64,000 nt of DNA from Annona cherimola (taxonomy: Eukaryota > Streptophyta > Magnoliopsida > Magnoliales > Annonaceae), in assembly GCA_030490835.1 (NCBI GenBank), contig CM059972.1, positions 45,611,452 through 45,675,451 on the forward strand, in the 5' to 3' direction. Both the position numbers and the translations under genes were made by a program. The notes below the pieces were generated by a model, which was not told where the DNA came from, did not search any database, and saw only the letters and a program-made list of their open reading frames with translations. Every line of letters starts with the position of its first letter. The stretch's first letter is position 1. Positions 47,142 to 60,200 of the stretch are shown here, in pieces.

Positions 47142-50100
47142 GTAGTTCATTGAAGTTCCTTCCGTGAAATTCAGTTGTTTTGAATCTATTGGAATGCGTT
47201 AAAGTTTACTCGTACTCCTTACAGTCATATCAAGTTAATTAGATTGAGTTGTACTCAATTCTAGCTAATCAAAGTTCATTCTATCAAACTCAATTCATTT
47301 GATTCGATTTCAATGCCTTTAAGGTCATTCCTTGGCGTTCGAAGGTAAATGAAATCATGGGATTGTTGTTAATTGTTGTTGATTGAAGTTCCTTTCGTCC
47401 AATTCAGTTGTTTTGAATCTATTGCAATGCGTTAAAGTTTACTCGTTCTCCTTACAGTCAAATCAAGTCAATTAGATTGAGTTGTACTCAATTCTAGCTA
47501 ATCAAAGTTCATTCTATCAAACTCTATTCATTTGCTTCGATTTGAATGCTTTTAAGGTCATCCCTTGTCGTTCGAATGTAAATGAAATGAAGGGATTGAT
47601 GTTGATTGTCGTTGATTGAAGTTCCTTTCGTCCGAATTAGTTGTTTTGAATCTATTGGAATGCATTAAAGTTTACTCCATCTACTTACAGTCAAATCAAG
47701 TCAATTAGATTGAGTTTTACTCAATTCTAACTAATCAAAGTTCATTCTATCCAACTGAATTCATTTGATTTGATTTCATTATCATTAAGGTCATCCGTTG
47801 TCGTTCGAATGTAGATGAAATCAAGGGATTGTTGTTAATTGTTGTTCATTGAAGTTCCTTTCGTCAAATTCAGTTGTTTTGAATCTATTGGAATGTGTTA
47901 AAGTTTACTCGTACTCCTTACAGTCAAATCAAGTCAATTAGATTGAGTTGTACTCAATTCTAGCTAATCAAAGTTCATTCTATCAAACTCAATTCATTTG
48001 ATTCGATTGCAATGCCTTTATGGTCATCCATTGTCGTTCGAATGTAAATGAAATCAAGGAATTGTTGTTCATTGTTTTTGATTGAAGTTCCTTTCGTCCA
48101 ATTCAGTTGTTTTGAATCTATTGCAATGCTTTAAAGTTTACTCGTTCTCCTTACAGTCAAATCAAGTCAATTAGATTGAGTTGTACTCAATTCTAGCTAA
48201 TCAAAGTTCATTCTATCAAACTCAATTCATTTGATTCGATTTGAATGCCTTTAAGGTCATACCTTGTCGTTCGAATGAAAATGAAATGAAGGGATTGATG
48301 TTGATTGTTGTTGATCGAAGTTCCTTTCGTCCGAATTAGTTGTTTTGAATCTATTGGATTGCATTAATTTTACTCGTTCTCATTACAGTCAAATCAAGTC
48401 AATTAGATTGAGTTGTCATCAATTCTAGCTAATCAAAGTTAATTCTATCAAACTCAATTCATTTGATTCGATTTCAATGCCTTTAAGGTCATTCCTAGTC
48501 GTTCGAATGTAAATAAAATAAAGGGATTGTTGTTAATTGTTGTTGATTGAAGTTCCTTTCCTCTGATTCAGTTGTTTTGAATCTATTAGAATGCTTTAAA
48601 GTTTACTCGTTCTACTTACAGTCAAATCAAGTCATTTAGATTGAGTTTTACTCAATTCTATCTAATCAAAGTTCATTCTATCAAACTCAATACATTTGAT
48701 TTGATTTGAATGCCTTTAAGGTCATCCCTTGTCGTTCGAATGTAAATGAAATGAAGGGATTGATGTTGATTGTTGCTGATTGAAGTTCCTTTCGTCCGAA
48801 TTAGTTGTTTTGAATCTATTGGAATGCATTAAAGTTTACTCGTTCTACTTACAGTCAAATCAAGTCAATTAGATTGAGTTGTACTCAATTCTAGCTAATC
48901 AAAGTTCATTCTATCAAACTCAATTCATTTGATTCGATTTCAATGCCTTTAAGGTCATACCTTGTCGTTCGAATGTAAATGAAATAAAGGGATTGTTGTT
49001 AATTGTTGTTGATTGAAGTTCCTTTCCTCTGATTCAGTTGTTGTGAATCATTTGAAATGCGTTAAAGTTTACTCGTTCTCATTACAGTCAAATCAAGTCA
49101 ATTACATTGAGTTGTACTCAATTCTAACTAATCAAAGTTCATTCTATCCAACTGAATTCATTTGATTCGATTTCAATGCCTTTAAGGTCATTCCTTGTCG
49201 TTCGAATGTAAATGAAATGAAGGGATTGTTGTTAATTATTGTTGATTCAAGTTCCTTTCGTTCGTATTAGTTGTTTTGAATCTATTGGAATGCATTAAAG
49301 TTTACTCGTTCTACTTACAGTCAAATCAAGTCATTTAGATTGAGTTTTAGTCAATTCTATCTAATCAAAGTTCATTCTATCAAACTCAATATATTTGATT
49401 GGATTTAAATGCCTTTAAGGTCGTCCCTTGTCGTTCGAATGTAAATGAAATCAAGGGATTGTGGTTAATTGTTGTTGATTGAAGTTCCTTTCTTCCGATT
49501 CAGTTGTTTTGAATCTTTTGGAATGCGTTAAAGTTCACTCGTTCTCATTACAGTCAAATCAAATCAATTAGATTGAGTTGTACTCAATTCTAATTAATCA
49601 AAGTTCATTCTATCCAACTGAATTCATTTGATTCGATTTGAATGCCTTTAAGGTCATACCTTGTCGTTCGAATGTAAATGAAATGAAGGGATTGATGTTT
49701 ATTGTTGTTGATTGAAGTTCCTTACGTCCGAATTAGTTGTTTTGAATCTCTTGGAATGCATTAAAGTTTACTCGTTCTCATTACAGTCAAATCAAGTCAA
49801 TTAGATTTAGTTGTACTCAATTCTAGCTAATCGAAGTTCATTCTATCAAACTAAATTCATTTGATTCGATTTGAATACCTTTAAGGTTATCCCTTGTCGT
49901 TCGAATGTAAATAAAATGAAGGGATTGATGTTGATTGTTGTTGATTGCAGTTCCTTTCGTCCGAATTAGTTGTTTTGAATCTATTGAAATGCATTAAAGT
50001 TTACTCGTTCTCATTACAGTCAAATCAAGTCAATTAGATTGAGTAGTACTCAATTCTAACTAATCAAAGTTTATTCTATCCAACTGAATTCATTTGATTC

Positions 50101-50735
50101 GATTTCAATGCCTTTAAGGTCATTCCTTATCGTTCGAACGTAAATGAAATCATCGGATTGTTGTTAATTGTTGTTGATTGAAGTTCCTTTCGTCCAATTC
50201 AGTTGTTTTGAATCTATTGCAATGCGTTAAAGTTTACTCGTTCTCCTTACAGTCAAATCAAGTCAATTCGATTGAGTTGTACTCAATTCTAGCTAATCAA
50301 AGTTCACACTATCAAACTCAATTCATTTGATTCGATTTCAATGCCTTTAAGGTCATTCCTAGTCGTTCGAACGTAAATGAAATCATCGGATTGTTGTTAA
50401 TTGTTATTGATTGAAGTTCCTTTCGTCCAATTCAGTTGTTTTCAATCTATTGCAATGCGTTAAAGTTTACTCGTTCTCCTTATAGTCAAATCAAGTCAAT
50501 TAGATTGAGTTGTACTCAATTCTAGCTAATCAAAGTTCACACTATCAAACTCAATTCATTTGATTCGATTTGAATGCCTTTAAGGTCATCCCTTGTCGTT
50601 CGAATGTAAATGAAATGAAGGGATTGATATTTATTGTTGTTGATTGAAGTTCCTTTCGTCCGAATTAGTTGTTTTGAATCTATTGGAATGCATTAAAGTT
50701 TACTCGTTCTACTTACAGTCAAATCAAGTCAATTA
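47142..50735 (+). repeat. Family B block D, copy 2
   Basis: This is the second copy of the 3.6-kb block at 35030-38620, displaced by 12,114 bp, which equals 104 monomers or 52 dimers. Differences are scattered single bases, for example GATTTCATTATCATT near 47776 in place of GATTTCAATGCCATT. The copy ends near 50.7 kb, where CAAGTCATTTAGATTG in copy 1 is replaced by CAAGTCAATTAGATTG. Confidence 0.85.
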
Positions 50736-53700
50736 GATTGAGTTGTACTCAATTCTAGCTAATCAAAGTTCATTCTATCAAACTCAATTCATTTGATTCG
50801 ATTTCAATGCCTTTAAGGTCATACCTTGTCGTTCGAATGTAAATGAAATAAAGGGATTGTTGTTAATTGTTGTTGATTGAAGTTCCTTTCCTCTGATTCA
50901 GTTGTTGTGAATCATTTGAAATGCGTTAAAGTTTACTCGTTCTCATTACAGTCAAATCAAGTCAATTAGAATGAGTTGTACTCAATTCTAGCTAATCAAA
51001 GTTCATTCTATCAAACTCAATTCATTTGATTCGATTTCAATCCCTTTAAGGTCATTCCTTGTCGTTCGAATGTAAAGAAAATAAAGGGATTGTTGTTAAT
51101 TGTTGTTGATTGAAGTTCCTTTCGTTCGTATTAGTTGTTTTGAATATATTGAAATGCATTAAAGTTTACTCGTTCTACCTACAGTCAAATCAAGTCATTT
51201 AGATTTAGTTTTACTCAATTCTATCTAATCAAAGTTCATTCTATCAAACTCAATACATTTGATTTGATTTGAATTCCTTTAAGATCGTCCCTTGTCGTTC
51301 GAATGTAAATGAAATCAAGGGATTGTTGTTAATTGTTGTTGATTGAAGTTCCTTTCGTCCGAATCAGTTGTTTTGAATCTCTTGCAATGCGTTAAAGTTT
51401 ACTCGTTCTCCTTACAGTCAAATCAAGTCAATTAGATTGAGTTGTACTCAATTCTAGCTAATCAAAGTTCACTCTATCAAACTCAATTCATTTGATTCGA
51501 TTTGAATGCCTTTAAGGTCATCCCTTGTCGTTCGAATGTAAATGAAATGAAGGGATTGATGTTTATTGTTGTTGATTGAAGTTCCTTTCGTTCGAATTAG
51601 TATTTTTGGATCTATTGGAATGCATTAAAGTTTACTCGTTCTACTAACAGTCAAATCAAGTCATTTAGATTGAGTTTTACTCAATTCTAGCTAATCAAAG
51701 TTCACTCTACAAACTCAATTCATTTGATTCGATTTGAATGCCTTTAAGGTCATCCCTTGTCGTTCGAATGTAAATGAAATCAAGGGATTGTTGTTAATTG
51801 TTGTTGTTTGAAGTTCCTTTCCTCCGATTCAGTTGTTTTGAATCTTTTGGAATCCGTTAAAGTTTACTCGTTCTCAATACACTCAAATCAACTCAATTAG
51901 ATTGAGTTGTACTTAATTCTAACTAATCAATGTTCATTCTATCAAATTCAATTCATTTGATTCGATTTCAATGCCTTTAAGGTCATTCCTTGTCGTTCGA
52001 ATGTAAATGAAATTAAGGGATTGTTGTTAATTATTGTTGATTGATGTTCCTTTCCTCCGAATTAGTTGTTTTGAATCTATTGGAATGCATTAAAGTTTAC
52101 TCGTTCTCATTACAGTCAAATAAAGTCAATTAGAATGAGTTGTACTCAATTCTAGCTAATCAAAGTTCATTCTATCAAACTCAATTCATTTGATTCGATT
52201 TCAATCCCTTTAAGGTCATTCCTTGTCGTTCGAATGTAAATAAAATAAAGGGATTGTTGTTAATTGTTGTTGATTGAAGTTCCTTTCGTTCGTATTAGTT
52301 GTTTTGAATATATTGAAATGCATTAAAGTTTACTCGTTCTACTTACAGTCAAATCAAGTCATTTAGATTTAGTTTTACTCAATTCTATCTAATCAAAGTT
52401 CATTCTATCAAACTCAATACATTTGATTTGATTTGAATTCCTTTAAGATCGTCCCTTGTCGTTCGAATGTAAATGAAATCAAGGGATTGTTGTTAATTGT
52501 TGTTGATTGAAGTTCCTTTCGTCCGAATCAGTTGTTTTGAATCTCTTGCAATGCGTTAAAGTTTACTCGTTCTCCTTACAGTCAAATCAAGTCAATTAGA
52601 TTGAGTTGTACTCAATTCTAGCTAATCAAAGTTCACTCTATCAAACTCAATTCATTTGATTCGATTTGAATGCCTTTAAGGTCATCCCTTGTCGTTCGAA
52701 TGTAAATAAAATGAAGGGATTGATGTTTATTGTTGTTGATTGAAGTTCCTTTCGTTCGAATTAGTATTTTTGGATCTATTGGAATGCATTAAAGTTTACT
52801 CGTTCTACTTACAGTCAAATCAAGTCATTTAGATTGAGTTTTACTCAATTCTAGCTAATCAAAGTTCACTCTACAAACTCAATTCATTTGATTCGATTTG
52901 AATGCCTTTAAGGTCATCCCTTGTCGTTCGAATGTAAATGAAATGAAGGGATTGATCTTTATTGTTGTTGATTGAAGTTCCTTTCGTTCGAATTAGTTGT
53001 TTTGGATCTATTGGAATGCATTAAAGTTTACTCGTTCTACTTACGGTCAAATCAAGTCATTTCGATTGAGTTTTACTCAATTCTATCTCATCAAAGTTCA
53101 TTCTATCAAACTCAATACATTTGATTGGATATGAATGCCTTTAAGGTCGTCCCTTGTCGTTCGCATGTAAATAAAATCAAGGGATTGTTGTTAATTGTTG
53201 TTGATTGAAGTTCCTTTCCTCCGATTCAGTTGTTTTGAATCTTTTGGAATGCGTTAAAGTTTACTCGTTCTCTTTACAGTCAAATCAAGTCAATTAGATT
53301 GAGTTGTACTCAATTCTAACTAATCAAAGTTCATTCTATCCAACTGAATTCATTTGATTCGATTTCAATGCCTTTAAGGTCATTCTTTGCCGTTCGAATG
53401 TAAATGAAATCATGGGATTGTTGTTAATTGTTGTTGACTGAAGTTCCTTTCGTCCAATTCAGTTGTTTTGAATCTTTTGAAATGCGTTAAAGTTTACTCG
53501 ATCTCATTACAGTCAAATCAAGTCAATTACATTGAGTTGTACTCAATTCTAACTAATCGAAGTTCATTCTATCCAACTGAATTCATTTGATTCGATTTCA
53601 ATGCCTTTAAGGTCATCCCTTGTCGTTCGAATGTAAATGAAATGAAGGGATTGATGTTGATTGTTGTTGATTGAAGTTCCTTTCGTCCGAATTAGTTGTT

Positions 53701-54299
53701 TTGAATCTATTAGAATTCATTAAAGTTTACTCGTTCTACTTACAGTCAAATCAAGTCAATTAGATTGAGTTGTACTCAATTCTAGCTAATCAAAGTTCAT
53801 TCTATCAAACTCAATTCATTTGATTCGATTTCAATGCCTTTATGGTCATTTCTTGTCGTTCGAATGTAAATGAAATCAAGGGATTGTTGTTAATTGTTGT
53901 TGATTGAAGTTCCTTTCCTCCGATTCAACAGTTTTGAATCTTTTGAAATGCGTCAAAGTTTACTCGTTCTCATTACAGTCAAATCAAGTCAATTACATTG
54001 AGTTGTACTCAATTCTAACTAATCAAAGTTCATTCTATCCAACTGAATTCATTTGATTCGAGTTCAATGCCTTTAAGGTCATTCCTTGTCGTTCGAATGT
54101 AAATGAAATCAAGGGATTGTTGTTAATTGTTGTTGATTGAAGTTCCTTTCCTCCGATTCAACTGTTTTGAATCTTTTGGAATGCATTAAAGTTTACTCGT
54201 TCTCATTATAGTCAAATCAATTCAATTAGATTGAGTTGTATTCAATTCTAACTAATCAAAGTTCATTCTATCCAACTGAATTTATTTGATTCGATTTCA
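50736..54299 (+). repeat. Family B with a 10-monomer HOR pair (period 1,164 bp)
   Basis: TTTCAATCCCTTTAAGG is found near 51041 and 52205. The unusual TATTTTTGGATCTATTGG is at 51601 and 52765, and the shortened CACTCTACAAACTC is near 51705 and 52869. All are 1,164 bp apart, so about 1.6 copies of a ten-monomer unit are present between 51.0 and 52.9 kb. From 53.0 to 54.3 kb the dimers are mixed and no longer period is evident. Confidence 0.8.
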
Positions 54300-57200
54300 A
54301 TGCCTTTAAGGTCGTCCCTTGTCGTTCGAATGTAAATGAAATCATGGGATTGTTGTTACTTGTTGTTGATTGAAGTTCCTTTCCTCCGATTCAGTTGTTT
54401 TGAATATATTGCAATGCGTTAAAGTTTACTCGTTCTCCTTACAGTCAAATCAAGTCAATTAGATTGAGTTGTACTCAATTCTAGCTAATCAAAGTTCATT
54501 CTATCAAACTCAATTCATTTGATTCGATTTGAATACCTTTAAGGTCATCCCTTGTCGTTCGAATGTAAATGAAATGAAGGGATTGATGTTGATTGTTGTT
54601 GATTGAAGTTCCTTTCGTCCGAATTAGTTGTTTTGAACCTATTGGAATGCATTAAAGTTTACTCGTTCTCATTACAGTCAAATCAAGTCAATTAGATTGA
54701 GTTGTATTCAATTCTAACTAATCAAAGTTCATTCTATCCAACTGAATTCATTTGATTCGATTTCAATACCTTTAAGGTCATTCCTTGTCGTTCGAATGTA
54801 AATAAAATCAAGGAATTATTGTTAATTGTTGTTGATTGAAGTTCCTTTCCTCCGATTCAACTGTTTTGAATCTTTTGGAATGCATTGAAGTTTACTCGTT
54901 CTCCTTACAATCAAATCAAGTCAATTAGATTGAGTTGTACTCAATTCTAGCTAAGCAAATTTCATGCTATCAAACTCAATTCATTTGATTCGATTTGAAT
55001 ACCTTTAAGGTCATCCCTTGTCGTTCGAATGTAAATGAAATGAAGGGATTGATGTTGATTGTTGTTGATTGAAGTTCCTTTCGTTCGAATTAGTTGTTTT
55101 GAATCTACTGGAATGCATTAAAGTTTACTCGTTCTCATTACAGTCAAATCAAGTCAATTAGATTGAGTTGTACTCAATTCTAACTAATCAAAGTTCATTC
55201 TATCCTACTGAATTTATTTGATTCGATTTCAATGCCTTTAAGGTCATCCGTTGTCGTCCGAATGTAGATGAAATCAAGGGATTGTTGTTAATTGTTGTTC
55301 GTCGAAGTTCCTTTCGTAAAATTCAGTTGTTTTGAATCTATTGGAATGCGTTAAAGTTTACTCATTCTCAATACACTCAAATCAAGTCAATTAGATTGAG
55401 TTGTACTTAATTCTAACTAATCAATGTTCATTCTATCAAACTCAATTCATTTGATTCGATTTCAATGCCTTTAAGGTCATTCCTTGTCGTTCGAATGAAA
55501 TGAAATAAAGGGATTGTTGTTAATTGTTGTTGATTGAAGTTCCTTTCGCTCGTATTAGTTGTTTTGAATATATTGAAATGCATTAAAGTTTACTCGTTCT
55601 ACTTACAGTCAAATCAAGTCATTTAGATTTAGTTTTACTCAATTCTATCTAATCAAAGTTCATTCTATCAAACTCAATACATTTGATTTGATTTGAATTC
55701 CTTTAAGGTCGTCCCTTGTCGTTCGAATGTAAATGAAATCAAGGGATTGTTGTTAATTGTTGTTGATTGAAGTTCCTTTCCTCCGATTCAGCTGTTTTGA
55801 ATATATTGCAATGCGTTAAAGTTTACTCGTTCTCCTTACAGTCAAATCAAGTCAATTAGATTGAGTTGTACTCAATTCTAGCTAATCAAAGTTCATTCTA
55901 TCAAACTCAATTCATTTGATTCGATTTGAATACCTTTAAGGTCATCCCTTGTCGTTCGAATGTAAATGAAATGAAGGGATTGATGTTGATTGTTGTTGAT
56001 TGAAGTTCCTTTCGTCCGAATTAGTTGTTTTGAACCTATTGGAATGCATTAAAGTTTACTCGTGCTCATTACAGTCAAATCAAGTCAATTAGATTGAGTT
56101 GTATTCAATTCTAACTAATCAAAGTTCATTCTATCCAACTGAATTCATTTGATTCGATTTCAATGCCTTTAAGGTCATTCCTTGTCGTTCGAATGTAAAT
56201 AAAATCAAGGAATTATTGTTAATTGTTGTTGATTGAAGTTCCTTTCCTCCGATTCAACTGTTTTGAATCTTTTGGAATGCATTGAAGTTTACTCGTTCTC
56301 CTTACAATCAAATCAAGTCAATTAGATTGAGTTGTACTCAATTCTAGCTAAGCAAATTTCATGCTATCAAACTCAATTCATTTGATTCGATTTGAATACC
56401 TTTAAGGTCATCCCTTGTCGTTCGAATGTAAATGAAATGAAGGGATTGATGTTGATTGTTGTTGATTGAAGTTCCTTTCGTCCGAATTAGTTGTTTTGAA
56501 CCTATTGGAATGCATTAAAGTTTACTCGTTCTCATTACAGTCAAATCAAGTCAATTAGATTGAGTTGTATTCAATTCTAACTAATCAAAGTTCATTCTAT
56601 CCAACTGAATTCATTTGATTCGATTTCAATGCCTTTAAGGTCATTCCTTGTCGTTCGAATGTAAATAAAATCAAGGAATTATTGTTAATTGTTGTTGATT
56701 GAAGTTCCTTTCCTCCGATTCAACTGTTTTGAATCTTTTGGAATGCATTGAAGTTTACTCGTTCTCCTTACAATCAAATCAAGTCAATTAGATTGAGTTG
56801 TACTCAATTCTAGCTAAGCAAATTTCATGCTATCAAAGTCAATTCATTTTATTCGATTTGAATACCTTTAAGGTCATCCCTTGTCGTTCGAATGTAAATG
56901 AAATGAAGGGATTGATGTTAATTGTTGTTGATTGAAGTTCCTTTCGTTCGAATTAGTTGTTTTGAATCTACTGGAATGCATTAAAGTTTACTCGTTCTCA
57001 TTACAGTCAAATCAAGTCAATTAGATTGAGTTGTACTCAATTCTAACTAATCAAAGTTCATTCTATCCTACTGAATTTATTTGATTCGATTTCAATGCCT
57101 TTAAGGTCATCCGTTGTCGTCCGAATGTAGATGAAATCAAGGGATTGTTGTTAATTGTTGTTCGTCGAAGTTCCTTTCGTGAAATTCAGTTGTTTTGAAT

Positions 57201-60200
57201 CTATTGGAATGCGTTAAAGTTTACTCGCTCTCAATACACTCAAATCAAGTCAATTAGATTGAGTTGTACTTAATTCTAACTAATCAATGTTCATTCTATC
57301 AAACTCAATTCATTTGATTCGATTTCAATGACTTTAAGGTCATTCCTTGTCGTTCGAATGAAATGAAATAAAGGGATTGTTGTTAATTGTTGTTGATTGA
57401 AGTTCCTTTCGCTCGTATTAGTTGTTTTGAATATATTGAAATGCATTAAAGTTTACTCGTTCTACTTACAGTCAAATCAAGTCATTTAGATTTAGTTTTA
57501 CTCAATTCTATCTAATCAAAGTTCATTCTATCAAACTCAATACATTTGATTTGATTTGAATTCCTTTAAGGTCGTCCCTTGTCGTTCGAATGTAAATGAA
57601 ATCAAGGGATTGTTGTTAATTGTTGTTGATTGAAGTTCCTTTCCTCCGATTCAGTTGTTTTGAATATATTGCAATGCGTTAAAGTTTACTCGTTCTCCTT
57701 ACAGTCAAATCAAGTCAATTAGATTGAGTTGTACTCAATTCTAGCTAATCAAAGTTCATTCTATCAAACTCAATTCATTTGATTCGATTTGAATACCTTT
57801 AAGGTCATCCCTTGTCGTTCGAATGTAAATGAAATGAAGGGATTGATGTTGATTGTTGTTGATTGAAGTTCCTTTCGTCCGAATTAGTTGTTTTGAACCT
57901 ATTGGAATGCATTAAAGTTTACTCGTTCTCATTACAGTCAAATCAAGTCAATTAGATTGAGTTGTATTCAATTCTAACTAATCAAAGTTCATTCTATCCA
58001 ACTGAATTCATTTGATTCGATTTCAATGCCTTTAAGGTCATTCCTTGTCGTTCGAATGTAAATAAAATCAAGGAATTATTGTTAATTGTTGTTGATTGAA
58101 GTTCCTTTCCTCCGATTCAACTGTTTTGAATCTTTTGGAATGCATTGAAGTTTACTCGTTCTCCTTACAATCAAATCAAGTCAATTAGATTGAGTTGTAC
58201 TCAATTCTAGCTAAGCAAATTTCATGCTATCAAACTCAATTCATTTGATTCGATTTGAATACCTTTAAGGTCATCCCTTGTCGTTCGAATGTAAATGAAA
58301 TGAAGGGATTGATGTTGATTGTTGTTGATTGAAGTTCCTTTCGTTCGAATTAGTTGTTTTGAATCTACTGGAATGCATTAAAGTTTACTCGTTCTACTTA
58401 CAGTCAAATCTAGTCATTTAGATTTAGTTTTACTCAATTCTATCTAATCAAAGTTCATTCTATCAAACTCAATACATTTGATTTGATTTGAATTCCTTTA
58501 AGGTCGTCCCTTGTCGTTCGAATGTAAATGAAATCAAGGGATTGTTGTTAATTGTTGTTGATTGAAGTTCCTTTCCTCCGATTCAGTTGTTTTGAATATA
58601 TTGCAATGCGTTAAAGTTTACTCGTTCTCCTTACAGTCAAATCAAGTCAATTAGATTGAGTTGTACTCAATTCTAGCTAATCAAAGTTCATTCTATCAAA
58701 CTCAATTCATTTGATTCGATTTGAATACCTTTAAGGTCATCCCTTGTCGTTCGAATGTAAATGAAATGAAGGGATTGATGTTGATTGTTGTTGATTGAAG
58801 TTCCTTTCGTCCGAATTAGTTGTTTTGAACCTATTGGAATGCATTAAAGTTTACTCGTTCTCATTACAGTCAAATCAAGTCAATTAGATTGAGTTGTATT
58901 CAATTCTAACTAATCAAAGTTCATTCTATCCAACTGAATTCATTTGATTCGATTTCAATGCCTTTAAGGTCATTCCTTGTCGTTCGAATGTAAATAAAAT
59001 CAAGGAATTATTGTTAATTGTTGTTGATTGAAGTTCCTTTCCTCCGATTCAACTGTTTTGAATCTTTTGGAATGCATTGAAGTTTACTCGTTCTCCTTAC
59101 AATCAAATCAAGTCAATTAGATTGAGTTGTACTCAATTCTAGCTAAGCAAATTTCATGCTATCAAACTCAATTCATTTGATTCGATTTGAATACCTTTAA
59201 GGTCATCCCTTGTCGTTCGAATGTAAATGAAATGAAGGGATTGATGTTGATTGTTGTTGATTTAAGTTCATTTCGTTCGAATTAGTTGTTTTGAATCTAC
59301 TGGAATGCATTAAAGTTTACTCGTTCTCATTACAGTCAAATCAAGTCAATTAGATTTGGTTGTACTCAATTCTAACTAATCAAAGTTCATTCTATCCAAC
59401 TGAATTCATTTGATTCGATTTCAATGCCTTTAAGGTCATTCCTTGTCGTTCGAATGTAAATGAAATCATGGGATTGTTGTTAATTGTTGTTGATTGAAGT
59501 TCCTTTCCTCCGATTCAGTTGTTTTGAATATATTGCAATGCGTTAAAGTTTACTCGTTCTCCTTACAGTCAAATCAAGTCAATTAGATTGAGTTGTACTC
59601 AATTCTAGCTAATCAAAGTTTATTCTATCAAACTCAATTCATTTGATTCGATTTGAATACCTTTAAGGTCATCCCTTGTCGTTCGAATGTAAATTAAATG
59701 AAGGGATTGATGTTGATTGTTGTTGATTGAAGTTCCTTTCGTCCGAATTAGTTGTTTTGAACCTATTGGAATGCATTAAAGTTTACTCGTTCTCATTACA
59801 GTCAAATCAAGTCAATTAGATTGAGTTGTATTCAATTCTAACTAATCAAAGTTCATTCTATCCAACTGAATTCATTTGATTCGATTTCAATGCCTTTAAG
59901 GTCATTCCTTGTCGTTCGAATGTAAATAAAATCAAGGAATTATTGTTAATTGTTGTTGATTGAAGTTCCTTTCCTCCGATTCAACTGTTTTGAATCTTTT
60001 GGAATGCATTGAAGTTTACTCGTTCTCCTTACAATCAAATCAAGTCAATTAGATTGAGTTGTACTCAATTCTAGCTAAGCAAATTTCATGCTATCAAAGT
60101 CAATTCATTTTATTCGATTTGAATACCTTTAAGGTCATCCCTTGTCGTTCGAATGTAAATGAAATGAAGGGATTGATGTTAATTGTTGTTGATTGAAGTT

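Noticed and set aside
35030..50735. Dismissing the 12,114-bp duplication as an assembly error
   Set aside because: The copies differ at scattered bases, which argues against simple duplication of one contig piece, but read support is needed. I kept it as a finding with that caveat.
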